A stretch of DNA of 64,000 bases from Deltaproteobacteria bacterium (lineage in GTDB: Bacteria > Desulfobacterota > Desulfobacteria > Desulfobacterales > Desulfatibacillaceae). Of this stretch, positions 25,756 to 35,242 are shown in pieces. The stretch spans positions 124,001 through 188,000 of the forward strand of contig JACRLG010000024.1 of NCBI GenBank assembly GCA_016235345.1, in the 5' to 3' direction. Below the pieces are notes generated by a model that saw only the letters and a list, made by a program, of their open reading frames with translations, did no database searches and had not been told where the DNA came from. The translations under genes were made by a program, and so were the position numbers. Numbering within the stretch: position 1 is the first letter of the stretch; the number at the start of each line of letters is the position of its first letter.

Positions 25756-26361
25756 TCAGTCCGCGCAGACCGCGCGCTCCGCCGCCCTTGCTATCTCCCG
25801 GGCGGCCCTGTTCCACTCGTCTTCCGTCACCCCCAAAAGCCTAAGCCTCCCGTATTCCTGGCAGGGTCCGAGCACCAGGGCTATTGCGACCCCAAGGGGG
25901 AGCCGTATTATCGAGCCAGACTCCATGTGGCGCTCGAAAAACCCGCACATGGCCGCGCCGAAAATGCGGTTCGCCTCGCTGATGGCGCCTTCGCTTTCCT
26001 TCATGAAGGAGGCGTGGCGCATTCTTTCAAGGTAACGCGCCCAGTCCGGGTTTTCCGCCATCCAGAAAAGATGGGCAAATACCAGGGCTTCCACGCCATT
26101 TTTGGCGGAATCCGCCTTGTTCAGGGCCTCGATCACAACTGCCTGAAAATCCTTTATCCCTTCGAGATACACTGCGGCGGCCAACTGCTCCTTGCTTTTG
26201 AAATGATGGTAAAGGCTTCCGTTGGAAACCCCCGCACGGGAGCGGATATCCTCCATTGAGGCATCGGTGAAGCCTTTCATGTTAAAGGAGGCTAGCGCCG
26301 AAAAAATGATGTGTCGCCTTTTTTCTGTGGTGGATGCGTTGACGGAGCCGGTTTTTCTCAT
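25756..26361 (-). CDS. TetR-family transcriptional regulator
   Basis: The 201-residue protein has the TetR helix-turn-helix at its N-terminus: KRRHIIFSALASFNMKGF, followed by MEDIRSRAGVSNGSLYHHF. The rest is an all-helical ligand-binding domain with VYLEGIKDFQAVVIEALN. It should repress its targets until a small ligand binds. An AAGGAAGG precedes the ATG. Two overlapping palindromes (26378-26403) just upstream are likely operators, so it probably regulates itself and the DUF6125-like gene. Confidence 0.88.
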   Translation of the reverse strand: MRKTGSVNASTTEKRRHIIFSALASFNMKGFTDASMEDIRSRAGVSNGSLYHHFKSKEQLAAAVYLEGIKDFQAVVIEALNKADSAKNGVEALVFAHLFWMAENPDWARYLERMRHASFMKESEGAISEANRIFGAAMCGFFERHMESGSIIRLPLGVAIALVLGPCQEYGRLRLLGVTEDEWNRAAREIARAAERAVCAD

Positions 26362-26377
26362 TGGGCCTTCCTTAGAG

Positions 26378-26403
26378 TGGATTTATAATCCAGAATAATA
26401 TTC
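26378..26403 (-). promoter_or_regulatory. Candidate TetR operator (two adjoining palindromes)
   Basis: TGGATT-TAT-AATCCA (26378-26392) is a perfect inverted repeat, and GAATA-A-TATTC (26393-26403) directly adjoins it. They lie 17-42 bp upstream of the tetR start codon. Position and symmetry suit an autoregulatory TetR site. Confidence 0.55.
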
Positions 26404-26581
26404 CAGTCAAGAAAAATCTCATCCCTTGCCGCAAGAACAGCACGGCGGGAACATGCCTTCGCATGCTGAAACGGATTCTCCAAAGGTCCATTGACTCCAC
26501 GCGTTACGGCTGTCATAATTCCATAGTGCTTCCCCCAAAAGCCCGCCGAAAATTTTGCCGAACCAACAAGGGAGCGTCATT

Positions 26582-29500
26582 ATGTCTTCAAGACCTTGGA
26601 CCGCCGGGATCGTGCTCGCCTTTGCCCTTTTTCTCTCCTGCTCCGTTTTCGCAGGCGAGGTGAACAGCGTACCAGCCCCGCCCGATCTCGCCGCCTGGAA
26701 GGGCTGGGTTTTGCATGACGCGGGCGAGGAACTCTGCCCTTCGGTGTACAACGATTCCGACTCCCACAGGTGCGTGTGGCCGTCAACCCTGAATATTTCC
26801 GTGGAGCCGACCGGCGGCGAGTTCGTGCAGGAGTGGCTCGTGTTCACAAGGGCCTGGGCCCCGCTTCCGGGAAGCGCCGAAATCTGGCCCCAGGGCGTCA
26901 CCGTGGACAACAAGCCCGCCTTTGCCGTGGACCGGGAAGGGGTGGCAAGCGTCCTGCTCGCGCCCGGACGGCACAGGGTGGCCGGGCGCTTCGCGTGGAA
27001 GGCAGTGCCTGAAATGATAAAAGTGCCGCCCGAAAGCGGGCTCGTGGGCCTTTCCATCAACGGGCGCAGGGTGGAAAACCCGGTTCTGGACCTAAGCGGA
27101 AACCTCTGGGTGGAGCGCCGGGCCACCGGTAAAAAGGAGGAGGACACCCTGTCGGTAAGGGTTTATCGCCTGGTTGAAGATACCATACCAATGAAGGTGG
27201 TGACCCGCATCCTCATGGAGGTGGGGGGAAGCGCCAGGGAGCTGGCCCTTCCTGGCCTCATGCTCCCGAAAGCCACACCCATGCAGCTTGAATCGAGCCT
27301 GCCCGCAAGAATAGCCCCGGACGGCGTTCTTTCGCTCCAGGCCCGGCCCGGGCGTTTCACCCTTATAGTGACATCCTATTTCAAGGCCCCCATGAAGGCC
27401 ATAGGCCCGGTGGAATGCCCCAACGGCACCGAGATATGGTCTTTTTCCCCTCAAAACGACCTTCGCATGGTGCGCGTCGCCGGGCTCGCCACAGTTGACC
27501 CGGCCCTTGCGGACGCCCCTGCCGAGTGGAAGGGCTTCCCGGCCTATGCGGTGACTAAGGGCCAGTCCATGAGCTTCGAGGAGCTCAGGCGGGGGGACCC
27601 GACGCCGCCCAAAAACAGGCTCACCCTCACGCGTACCCTATGGCTGGATTTTTCCGGGAAGGGCTACACGGTGCATGATGAGATAAGCGGTTCCATGAAC
27701 CGGCTCTGGTCCCTGGCCATGAACCCGCCCGTGGTCTTGGGCCGCGTTACCCTGAAAAATTCCCAGAACCAGGAAAACCAAGAGGAAGGCGCGCAGGAAG
27801 GGCCTGAAACCGACCTTCTCATCACCGCCCAGACCGACCGGAAAATTCCCGGAGTAGAATTGCGACGGGGAAGCCTTAACCTTTCAGCCGATTCCAGGCT
27901 TACGGGCTCCGTATCGCGGCTCTCCGCAGTGGGCTGGGACCACGATTTCGACAGAGTGACAACCGAGCTGCGCCTTCCACCCGGCTGGAAGCTCCTGGCG
28001 GCCCTGGGGCCGGATTACGTGTCCAGTTCATGGCTTTCCGACTGGAACCTTTTCGATTTCTTCGTGGTCCTTTTGACCGGCATAGCCGCATACCGCCTTG
28101 CGGGCGGCCTCTGGGCCGGGGTGCTGCTTCTTTTCCTGGCCATTTCACACAGGGAGCCGGGCGCGCCGCTTTTTCTCTGGCTCTTTCTTTTCGCGCCCAT
28201 AGCGCTTTTGAAGGTCCTGCCCGAAGGCGCCATGAGGCGTTTTTCCGAAAAGTGGCGAAAGCTCGCCCTGGTGATCCTGGCCCTCATTTCCGTGGGTTTC
28301 GTGAAAGAGCAGCTTCTGTATGGTTTTTATCCGCACCTCCAGAACGCCAGTGTTTCTTCGAGAGCCTTTTCGATACTGGACCTGCTGTCAGGTCTTCCGG
28401 GATGTGGCGGTGAGTTCAAAATGGCGGGGACCGTTGGGGACGGCCCGACCGTTTCATCTGACGAGAGGCCTGTGGCCTTCGCTCCGCCGGAACCTGCGGA
28501 TATGAGTAAATCTGATGACAGAGAGATGACGGATGGGACAGGTTGGTCAGGCATGCCGAAAAAGGGGGACAAAGCGTACTGGGACAGGCAGAAGGCCCAG
28601 GACCTCCTGAACGAGCCAGAGGCCCTTATTCAGACAGGTCCGGGCCTGCCGGGCTGGGAATTCGGCTCGGTTCAACTCAACTGGACCGGCTCGGTGGAGC
28701 GCGGCCAGACGCTCAGGCTTTTTTTGTGTCCACCCTGGCTTTTCAGAATTTTGTGCTTTCTGCGCACCATAATCCTTGTGGTGCTCCTTGCGGTTTTCAT
28801 CGCCGGGGCCGGGTGGCTCAACCGCTTTAAAAAATTCGCAGCAAGACCGAGGGGCGATTCTTCCGATCCGTCCCCAAATCCGTCCCCAAATCCGTCATCT
28901 GCCGCAACAATCGCCGTCATCGCCGCCTTTTTCGCCCTGGCCCTTTTCTGGGCGGGTGGCCGGGCCTGGGCGACCGAGCCTGTGGAGGAGTCTCCGGTAC
29001 AGGCTACGGCTGAGGCTCAACAAGCTGCGGATGCGCGGCAGGAAGCCGTGAATCCGTTAGCGCCGTCAAACGTGCCCACGCCCTCGGAAAGCCTTCTGGA
29101 TGAATACCGGAGAAGGCTTCTTGCGCCCTCCGACTGCTTTCCCTCTTGCGTTGACTGCCCGGCCATGGAGCTTACTGTAAGCCCGGACACCCTTTTGCTT
29201 CTGCTTGAAATCCACGCTGCGGCATCCGTGGCGGTTCCCCTGCCCGGCGGGGTGAAAAGCTGGATGGCGGTCCAGGTGATGGTGGACGGGAATATCGCCC
29301 AGGGCCTTTTGAAGGACAAGGACGGGGTCCTGTGGGTCCATCTTGGGCCGGGGGTGCATCGCGTGGCCCTTTTGGGGGGGATCGCCGACAAGAGCGCCAT
29401 CACCATTCCTCTTCCCATAAAGCCCCACAGGGCCACGGTTTCGGCCACGGGCTGGGAGGTTTTCGGAATTTTGGAAAACGGCTCGGTGGGGGCCTCCATC

Positions 29501-31054
29501 GATCTGGCCCGCATAAGAAAGGCCGGTGAAAAGGCTGCGGAAGACTCCGGCCAGGAAAACAAGCTGCCCGCGTTTCTCAGCGTGGAAAGGGTCTTTTCCC
29601 TTTCGCGCACCTGGACGGTAATAACCACCATAAGCCGGGTGAGCCCGGTGGGTGTCGCGGTGGTGGCCCTGGTGCCTCTCCTGCCTGGCGAAAGCGTAAC
29701 CCAGGCGGGGATTCCGGTGGAAAAGGGCAGGGCGGTGGTGACACTTAATCCCGAAGTGGAGGAGGTGTTTTTTTCCTCCACCCTTTCCATCTCGCCGAGA
29801 ATAGAGCTGAAGGCCCAGGAAAACGCGCCCTGGACCGAGACCTGGATATTCAACGTGGCGCCCATCTGGCACGCCGGTTTTTCCGGGATACCAGTCATCC
29901 GCCATCAGGACCAGGGGGTATGGCAGCCCATGTGGAAGCCCTGGCCCGGCGAGAGGCTTTCGGTCTCGGTGACCAAGCCGAAGCCGGTGGCCGGAAAGGT
30001 CCTCACCATCGACAGGGCGAATCTTTCCTGGTCAGCGGGCGAGCGCCTCTTGAAAGGGTCGCTAACCGTAGTCATCCGCTCCAGCCAGGGTGGGCAGCAT
30101 CCTCTTACCCTGCCTTCTGGGGTTGACCTGGAAAAGCTCACCGTGGGCGGCCAGGCCCAGCCCGTGCGGGTTTCCGGCAACAAGGTTCTGGTGGCCCTTG
30201 CGCCCGGCGCGCAGCAGGTAGACCTTGAATGGACCGTTTCCAAGAGCCTTGGTTTTTTGTACCGCACCGATTCGGTCGGCCTGGGCTCGGAGGCGGTGAA
30301 CGCCACCGTTTCCGTGGAGCCTCCCCATGACCGCTGGATACTGTGGACCATAGGACCAAGCCTTGGGCCCGCCGTGCTCTTTTACCGGTACCTGGCCCTG
30401 GTGCTTTTATTCGCGTTCGTTCTGGGCAGGCTTCCGGGAACGCCGCTTCGCACCCGCCAGTGGATACTTTTGGGCCTGGGCCTCACCCAGGCTTCATCAA
30501 TACTGGCCCTGGCGGTGGTGATGTGGTTCGTCGCGCTCCGCTCGCGCGGCATGGCCCACAAGGCCCCTGCTTCGCCGTCCTCGTTCAACCGGGGCCAGGT
30601 TTTCCTGGTGATCCTGACTCTTGTGGCCCTGGGCGGGTTTTTCGACGCCACCCTTTCCGGGCTTCTGGGCATTCCCGACATGGCGGTCGCGGGCAACGGC
30701 TCCGACCAGAGCCAGTTCAACTGGACCTGCGACAGGATAGCGGGCGACATGCCCCGAACCGGGATCATTTGGCTGCCCATGTGGATATTCCGGGTGCTCA
30801 TGCTGGCCTGGTCCCTGTGGCTGGCCTTCTCCCTGGTGGGCTGGCTCAGGTGGGCCTGGATCAACTTCAGCAAGGGGGGCCTTTGGATGCACATGAGCAA
30901 GGCATCCAAGCTCAAGACCCGCTACGGCGACTCGTTTTCAGGCAAAGGCCCGCATGAAGGCGGGAATGAGCCTCTGGGAACAGGAGGCGGTGAAGAAAGC
31001 GCTATGGAAAATGAAGGGCCGGAAGGAAACCAGGGGGAGAAGGAAGGAATTTGA
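26582..31054 (+). CDS. Very large exported/membrane protein of unknown function
   Basis: The 1490-residue protein has a signal peptide (TAGIVLAFALFLSCSVFAG). A long beta-rich exported region (about 25-485) follows, then a membrane block (about 486-590), a charged segment, and a membrane helix at about 720-745 ending in RFKKF. After a second hydrophobic segment (about 773-795) and a Pro/Ala-rich stretch comes another beta-rich region with VPTPSESLLDEYRRRLL and CFPSCVDCPAMEL. The last about 230 residues hold four membrane segments. Two FNW...LP.W.FR.L segments (about 697-754 and 1377-1432) look duplicated, suggesting the protein arose by doubling. I do not recognise a family. ATG 26582 has AGGGAG upstream; a TTG at 26555 is less likely. 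Confidence 0.55.
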   Translation: MSSRPWTAGIVLAFALFLSCSVFAGEVNSVPAPPDLAAWKGWVLHDAGEELCPSVYNDSDSHRCVWPSTLNISVEPTGGEFVQEWLVFTRAWAPLPGSAEIWPQGVTVDNKPAFAVDREGVASVLLAPGRHRVAGRFAWKAVPEMIKVPPESGLVGLSINGRRVENPVLDLSGNLWVERRATGKKEEDTLSVRVYRLVEDTIPMKVVTRILMEVGGSARELALPGLMLPKATPMQLESSLPARIAPDGVLSLQARPGRFTLIVTSYFKAPMKAIGPVECPNGTEIWSFSPQNDLRMVRVAGLATVDPALADAPAEWKGFPAYAVTKGQSMSFEELRRGDPTPPKNRLTLTRTLWLDFSGKGYTVHDEISGSMNRLWSLAMNPPVVLGRVTLKNSQNQENQEEGAQEGPETDLLITAQTDRKIPGVELRRGSLNLSADSRLTGSVSRLSAVGWDHDFDRVTTELRLPPGWKLLAALGPDYVSSSWLSDWNLFDFFVVLLTGIAAYRLAGGLWAGVLLLFLAISHREPGAPLFLWLFLFAPIALLKVLPEGAMRRFSEKWRKLALVILALISVGFVKEQLLYGFYPHLQNASVSSRAFSILDLLSGLPGCGGEFKMAGTVGDGPTVSSDERPVAFAPPEPADMSKSDDREMTDGTGWSGMPKKGDKAYWDRQKAQDLLNEPEALIQTGPGLPGWEFGSVQLNWTGSVERGQTLRLFLCPPWLFRILCFLRTIILVVLLAVFIAGAGWLNRFKKFAARPRGDSSDPSPNPSPNPSSAATIAVIAAFFALALFWAGGRAWATEPVEESPVQATAEAQQAADARQEAVNPLAPSNVPTPSESLLDEYRRRLLAPSDCFPSCVDCPAMELTVSPDTLLLLLEIHAAASVAVPLPGGVKSWMAVQVMVDGNIAQGLLKDKDGVLWVHLGPGVHRVALLGGIADKSAITIPLPIKPHRATVSATGWEVFGILENGSVGASIDLARIRKAGEKAAEDSGQENKLPAFLSVERVFSLSRTWTVITTISRVSPVGVAVVALVPLLPGESVTQAGIPVEKGRAVVTLNPEVEEVFFSSTLSISPRIELKAQENAPWTETWIFNVAPIWHAGFSGIPVIRHQDQGVWQPMWKPWPGERLSVSVTKPKPVAGKVLTIDRANLSWSAGERLLKGSLTVVIRSSQGGQHPLTLPSGVDLEKLTVGGQAQPVRVSGNKVLVALAPGAQQVDLEWTVSKSLGFLYRTDSVGLGSEAVNATVSVEPPHDRWILWTIGPSLGPAVLFYRYLALVLLFAFVLGRLPGTPLRTRQWILLGLGLTQASSILALAVVMWFVALRSRGMAHKAPASPSSFNRGQVFLVILTLVALGGFFDATLSGLLGIPDMAVAGNGSDQSQFNWTCDRIAGDMPRTGIIWLPMWIFRVLMLAWSLWLAFSLVGWLRWAWINFSKGGLWMHMSKASKLKTRYGDSFSGKGPHEGGNEPLGTGGGEESAMENEGPEGNQGEKEGI

Positions 31055-31102
31055 TCAAAAAATCCGGCGTGTTGAAGGTATTGTGGTAAGGAAGCGTTAC
31101 GA

Positions 31103-31128
31103 TGTCCTTCCCAGGAGGGCTTTTTTTT
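31103..31128 (+). terminator. Possible weak terminator after the giant membrane protein
   Basis: A short CCTTC/GGAGG stem is followed by eight T. It lies about 50 bp past the stop of the giant membrane protein gene. Confidence 0.4.
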
Positions 31129-31212
31129 AATCCGCACTTCGGCTATAAATCATTCCGAAAAGTGAAAACCATCAACACCGGCGGATGAACAGGCGTCCGT
31201 CAAGGAGCATCC

Positions 31213-32439
31213 ATGCATCTTTACGATCTTTCGGAATTTTTCAGCCTATCGCGCTCCCTCCATTACAACCTTTCATCAAAGACCTCGGCCCGCCACTATG
31301 TATTGAAATACATCACGGACATGAAATACGTGAGCACCTCGGACAAGGCCGTGCTCATGAGGGCGCTCGAGTTTCTGATGCAGGCCTACAAGCCCATAAA
31401 GCCCAGGAAACTTGGGACGCCCGCCGTGCTTCATCCAATTAGGGCCTGCGCCCTTTTGTGCAGGGCCATGACCAGGATCGAACTGGCCGACGTGCTGACC
31501 GAGATGTTTCACGACCTGTTTGAGGACGTGTACGAGTTCCGTGTGGATGACAAAAGCTGGTGCGATCTCATGAGCCGGGAGTTCACCGAATACCTGTTCA
31601 AATCCGGTGACGAGCCCCTGGGGCACCAGATTTTCAGCCGCTTGGTGCGCTTAACGCGCCGGGACAGCGAATCGTATTACCAATATATAGGGCGCGTGCT
31701 GGAAGCCCCCGGCGAAAGCGCGGTGATAGTGCGGGCCAAGCTCGCCGACCGGCTCGACAACACAATGGACATGCGGATCGACCTGGACGAGCCAAGGGAA
31801 AAGATGAATTTTTTCGAGGTGGTTTTTTCAAACCTCTTTTCCGGCACGGTTGAGCAGCCTCCCAAGGCTGAGATCCATCCGCCGCCAGGGCCCCTCAACG
31901 GGGCGTGGAGGCTTTACACGCTGTTCAAGAACGCCGTCCTGCTGTCCCTTGTGCGGCAAAAGGGCTTCGTGGTTGCGGGCCAGGGCTTCGACATCCTGTT
32001 TCACTCCCTTGCCGTGGCTTCGCTCAACGAGGCCATGCGCATTTATCTCCACATCTGGACCTTTCACAAAAAGATGCTGGACGACCCGCGCGGGCTTTTA
32101 CTGGACGCCATGTCTTATTGCGCCTCGGACCGGCTGAACATGGTCACCATACCGGACGAGCGCCACCGCCTGGACGGCCTTTTCTCCGCCTACTTCGACC
32201 CTCCCCGCGAGGAAGTCCCCGTCAACGCCAGAACCAAGGACGAGATGGAGGAAATCCGCAAGGCCCTGTCGCTCGAACGCAAAAGAAGGCTGGACGCCCT
32301 CTACGCGGACAAAAACCTGATGATCCAGGCGGCCATAGCTTTCGTGGTGATTTTTCTGAATTTTCTCCAGGACCCCGACTATTACATACAGGGAATCACC
32401 GAAACGGGAATTTCCCCGACAGAGCCCGAAGACAGGTGA
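31213..32439 (+). CDS. RelA/SpoT-like HD-domain protein without synthetase domain
   Basis: The 408-residue protein has the HD pattern of SpoT-type hydrolases: HPIRACALL (about 75), HDLFED (about 97) and KLADRLDNTMD (about 176). These supply metal-binding His and Asp residues. No (p)ppGpp synthetase or TGS/ACT domain follows; instead there is a helical region and a C-terminal hydrophobic segment (QAAIAFVVIFLNFLQD). It may hydrolyse (p)ppGpp or another nucleotide, which is inferred. AAGGAG precedes the ATG, and a strong terminator follows. Confidence 0.65.
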   Translation: MHLYDLSEFFSLSRSLHYNLSSKTSARHYVLKYITDMKYVSTSDKAVLMRALEFLMQAYKPIKPRKLGTPAVLHPIRACALLCRAMTRIELADVLTEMFHDLFEDVYEFRVDDKSWCDLMSREFTEYLFKSGDEPLGHQIFSRLVRLTRRDSESYYQYIGRVLEAPGESAVIVRAKLADRLDNTMDMRIDLDEPREKMNFFEVVFSNLFSGTVEQPPKAEIHPPPGPLNGAWRLYTLFKNAVLLSLVRQKGFVVAGQGFDILFHSLAVASLNEAMRIYLHIWTFHKKMLDDPRGLLLDAMSYCASDRLNMVTIPDERHRLDGLFSAYFDPPREEVPVNARTKDEMEEIRKALSLERKRRLDALYADKNLMIQAAIAFVVIFLNFLQDPDYYIQGITETGISPTEPEDR

Positions 32440-32460
32440 GCCCGATATTCCGGCGCAAAC

Positions 32461-32494
32461 AAAAAAGCCCGGCCTTAAAAGGCCGGGCTTTTTT
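32461..32494. terminator. Bidirectional Rho-independent terminator
   Basis: AAAAAAGCCCGGCC and GGCCGGGCTTTTTT form a perfect stem flanked by A and T tracts. It lies between two convergent genes, the HD-domain gene and the alcohol dehydrogenase, and should work in both directions. Confidence 0.9.
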
Positions 32495-32516
32495 ATGGGC
32501 TATACAAGGGCATTTA

Positions 32517-33707
32517 TCAGTCGAAGGCCTTCTTGATGAGGGAAAGGGCGTCGTTGTATTCCAACTCCTTGGGATTGAAGGTGTGGGAGCCGTCGTTGAT
32601 GGCGGTGGCGGCGATGTCCTCCAGCTTGTTACGCGGGACTCCCGCATCTTTAAGGGTGAGGGGCAGCCCGCACAGGCGGTTCAGCTCGCGGTTTAGGGCC
32701 TTTACAGTATCGATGGCCTTCTGGGCGCGCTTGGCCGGGGGGGTCGCAAGATAAACGTCCGTGCCCGCCAGGGGCAGGAGAAGCTCGGCGTAGTGGTCGG
32801 CCACAACGTCTAAGTTGTATTCCATTCCCACCGAAAGGAAGATGGCGTTGCCCACTCCGTGGGGAACGTGGCATACTCCGCCCGCCGCATGGGCCAGGGA
32901 ATGAACCACGCCCACCATGGCGTTGGTGAAGGCCACCCCGGCCAGGAGCGAGGCGTTGGCCATGGCGAAGCGGGCCTCCTTGTCGCTTCCGTCGGCCACG
33001 GCCCGGACCAGGTAGTCCCGGCAAAGGGCGATGGCGGTCACGGCATAGGCGTCGGAAAGGGGGTTCTTCTGCTTGCACGAAAACGCCTCGACCGCGTGGG
33101 TGAGGGCGTCCATGCCGGTGGCTGCGGTGATCTTGGGCGGCATGGTGAGGGTCATGCGCGGATCCAGAATGGCCACGTTGGGGAAGAGCCGGAACGAGGT
33201 GAAGGCCATTTTGATCTTTTTGTCCGGGTTGGCAACCACGGAAACCGAGGTGACCTCCGAGCCCGTACCCGCCGTGGTGGGAACCGCGATGAAGGGCTTT
33301 AGGGGCTTTTTGATGATTTCCGCGCCCATGTACTGCAAAAGGTCGTCGCCGCCCTCGGTCACCAGGATGTTCACGGCCTTGGCGGTGTCCAAAACGCTTC
33401 CTCCGCCCACCGCCACCAGGGAGTCGCATCCGGCCTCCCGGAACATTTTGGCCACGGAGTTGACCACGAGGTTGGATGAGTCCGGGGGGGTGTCCTCGAA
33501 AACGGCCCCGATGGTGACGTCGTTTCCGGCGAACCCGTCCACCACGATCTGGAGAAGGCCGGCGGCCACCACGCCCTTGTCGGTTATCAGAAGGGGGCGT
33601 TTGGCTCCGAGCTGGTCAAGCTCGTAGGCCACGTTGTCAACGGCCACCTTGCCCGCTATCACCTTCACGGGATTGGAAAACTCGTAATAGGAAGGAATGT
33701 TGATCAT
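32517..33707 (-). CDS. Iron-containing alcohol dehydrogenase
   Basis: The 396-residue protein is a typical group III alcohol dehydrogenase. It has the NAD-binding GGGSVLDTAK motif (about 97), PTTAGTGSEVTS, and the metal-ligand segments GMDALTHAVEAF and HSLAHAAGG...HGVGNA. It interconverts an alcohol and aldehyde with NAD(P)(H) in the cytoplasm; the substrate is not predictable. It is preceded on the same strand by the SCP2-like gene (about 44 bp gap), and the two may be cotranscribed. Confidence 0.88.
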   Translation of the reverse strand: MINIPSYYEFSNPVKVIAGKVAVDNVAYELDQLGAKRPLLITDKGVVAAGLLQIVVDGFAGNDVTIGAVFEDTPPDSSNLVVNSVAKMFREAGCDSLVAVGGGSVLDTAKAVNILVTEGGDDLLQYMGAEIIKKPLKPFIAVPTTAGTGSEVTSVSVVANPDKKIKMAFTSFRLFPNVAILDPRMTLTMPPKITAATGMDALTHAVEAFSCKQKNPLSDAYAVTAIALCRDYLVRAVADGSDKEARFAMANASLLAGVAFTNAMVGVVHSLAHAAGGVCHVPHGVGNAIFLSVGMEYNLDVVADHYAELLLPLAGTDVYLATPPAKRAQKAIDTVKALNRELNRLCGLPLTLKDAGVPRNKLEDIAATAINDGSHTFNPKELEYNDALSLIKKAFD

Positions 33708-33751
33708 TTAAGTCCTCCAGGATTTGTTTGGTTGCGCGTGGATCCGGCGCG

Positions 33752-34291
33752 TCACAGTTTGCGTAAGCCGTAGGGTACTCCCAATGCGTAAATGACGGCG
33801 CGGATGGCGTGTTTCTTGAGACTCATTGGAGGCACGCGCTTCAAGACCCTTTGGGAGATTATTTTGGGGAAGAGGTAGGCCTGGACGATGTTCAGGCAGC
33901 GGATGAGGCTCATGGCGCTGGAGACGTCGCCCTTCAGGGTGGCCCTGTGCTCTGCGTAGCTCTGGGGCGTGCCGATCTGGGCGGACATCACCAGAAACGC
34001 GCCTTCCAGGGTCTTGAAGCTGATGACCAGGTCCGCAGCCGCCTTTTTGGTGCCAAGGTAGCGAAGTCGCCCGCCTTTTTTTTCCAGAACCATGTAGGGC
34101 CCGGCGGGAAGAACCTCGAACATGACGGTCATGGGGTCTTTCCAGGTCTCGACTTCCTTGCGCACGTCCTCGTCCAGAATGGCGGCCGTTTCCATGGCGC
34201 TTCCCAGGGCCAGCATGGCGGAGGCCACCACGAACTTCTTGAACGGCTTCTCCCGTGGACGCCATTGGCCCACGGTGTTGGTTGCGGTCAT
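33752..34291 (-). CDS. SCP2-like lipid-binding protein
   Basis: This 179-residue protein has a central region (VMFEVLPAGPYMVLEKKGGRL through AAADLVISFKTLEGAFLVMSAQIG) like SCP2 sterol-carrier-type domains. Such domains bind hydrophobic ligands such as acyl-CoA. ATG 34291 follows AGGAGAG and is preferred over an upstream in-frame start at 34369. It lies upstream of the alcohol dehydrogenase on the same strand, which hints at fatty-alcohol or acyl metabolism; that link is an inference. Confidence 0.55.
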   Translation of the reverse strand: MTATNTVGQWRPREKPFKKFVVASAMLALGSAMETAAILDEDVRKEVETWKDPMTVMFEVLPAGPYMVLEKKGGRLRYLGTKKAAADLVISFKTLEGAFLVMSAQIGTPQSYAEHRATLKGDVSSAMSLIRCLNIVQAYLFPKIISQRVLKRVPPMSLKKHAIRAVIYALGVPYGLRKL

Positions 34292-34369
34292 CTTTGGCTC
34301 TCCTTCAATGGTGTATGACAAAAGCAAGCCGTAAGGTTGTCTTGAAAATCGTTTGGGCCGATAAACCAC

Positions 34370-34400
34370 GGGCGGATGAAGGAGTCCCCTTCGTCCGCCC
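34370..34400 (-). terminator. Hairpin after the VWA lipoprotein gene
   Basis: GGGCGGATGAAGG and CCTTCGTCCGCCC form a 13-bp stem with one G-T mismatch. No T tract follows, so it may be an attenuating hairpin instead of a true terminator. Confidence 0.4.
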
Positions 34401-34449
34401 GCCCTGAACCGGAATAACCGGCAAGTCCGGCCAACTTACGGAAGCTCGA

Positions 34450-35169
34450 TCATTCGAAAAAGACCTTTTTCACGAAATCGGCCACGCCGTCGGCGGTGGC
34501 AAGATCGGCCTCAGCCGAAAGCTCGCCGCAGCCGCCATGCTCAACGATGGACGAGAGAAGCTTCTTGCCGGCAACGTTTTCGCCGATCTGGATCACGTTT
34601 ATGCACAGCCGGTCGCCGTAGGCGGCCTTCATCTTTTTGGCGGCCAGTACGGGGTCGCCCACGTTGTTTCCGCCGTCGGAGAGGATGAGCACCGAAACCG
34701 TGCCCTTGGCGTAGCTCAAGTCTTTGGCGGCAAGATTGATGGAGTCGGCAAGGGGGGTCTTGCCCTTGGAGAGAATGGCGTGCTCCATGGCTTCCTTGTA
34801 GAGCTGGCGGTCATACCGGGTGGGGCCGTAGTAGAGCTTGGAAACGCTTTGGTTGAAGTTGAAGGGGCCGCTGGCTGAGCGAAGGGCCGCCATGAAGCCC
34901 ACGTTGGGCAGGGTGGCGTTGATGCGGGCCACTATGTCCCACGCCCGGTTGAAGCGGGTTACGCCCTTGAAAACGTCGGGTTCGGCCATGGACTGGGAAG
35001 CGTCCATGATGATCATGAAATTGTCGGCCTTGCGGACGATTTTTCCGGTTCTTGCGTCCGCTGAAAGGTCCACCGGTTTGAAGCCGGGGTCGGGCTGATG
35101 CGCCGCACAGGCTGTGATGAAAAGAAACAGCAGGGCTATAGCGGCGCGCGTCACGGTTTTTGCGGTCAT
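34450..35169 (-). CDS. VWA-domain lipoprotein
   Basis: The 239-residue protein starts with a lipoprotein signal (ALLFLFITAC), so Cys is probably lipidated. The rest is a von Willebrand factor A domain with the metal-site motif MDASQSM (about residue 60) and SVLILSDGGNN. VWA domains bind partners through a divalent metal, here at the periplasmic or outer-membrane face. AGGAGG precedes ATG 35169. The partner is unknown. Confidence 0.75.
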   Translation of the reverse strand: MTAKTVTRAAIALLFLFITACAAHQPDPGFKPVDLSADARTGKIVRKADNFMIIMDASQSMAEPDVFKGVTRFNRAWDIVARINATLPNVGFMAALRSASGPFNFNQSVSKLYYGPTRYDRQLYKEAMEHAILSKGKTPLADSINLAAKDLSYAKGTVSVLILSDGGNNVGDPVLAAKKMKAAYGDRLCINVIQIGENVAGKKLLSSIVEHGGCGELSAEADLATADGVADFVKKVFFE

Positions 35170-35242
35170 GCGTTCCTCCTTGCGCTCGGTTATTATGAAG
35201 CGTGAAATTTCGGTAAGGCGTAAGACAAAGGTAAAAAATCTC

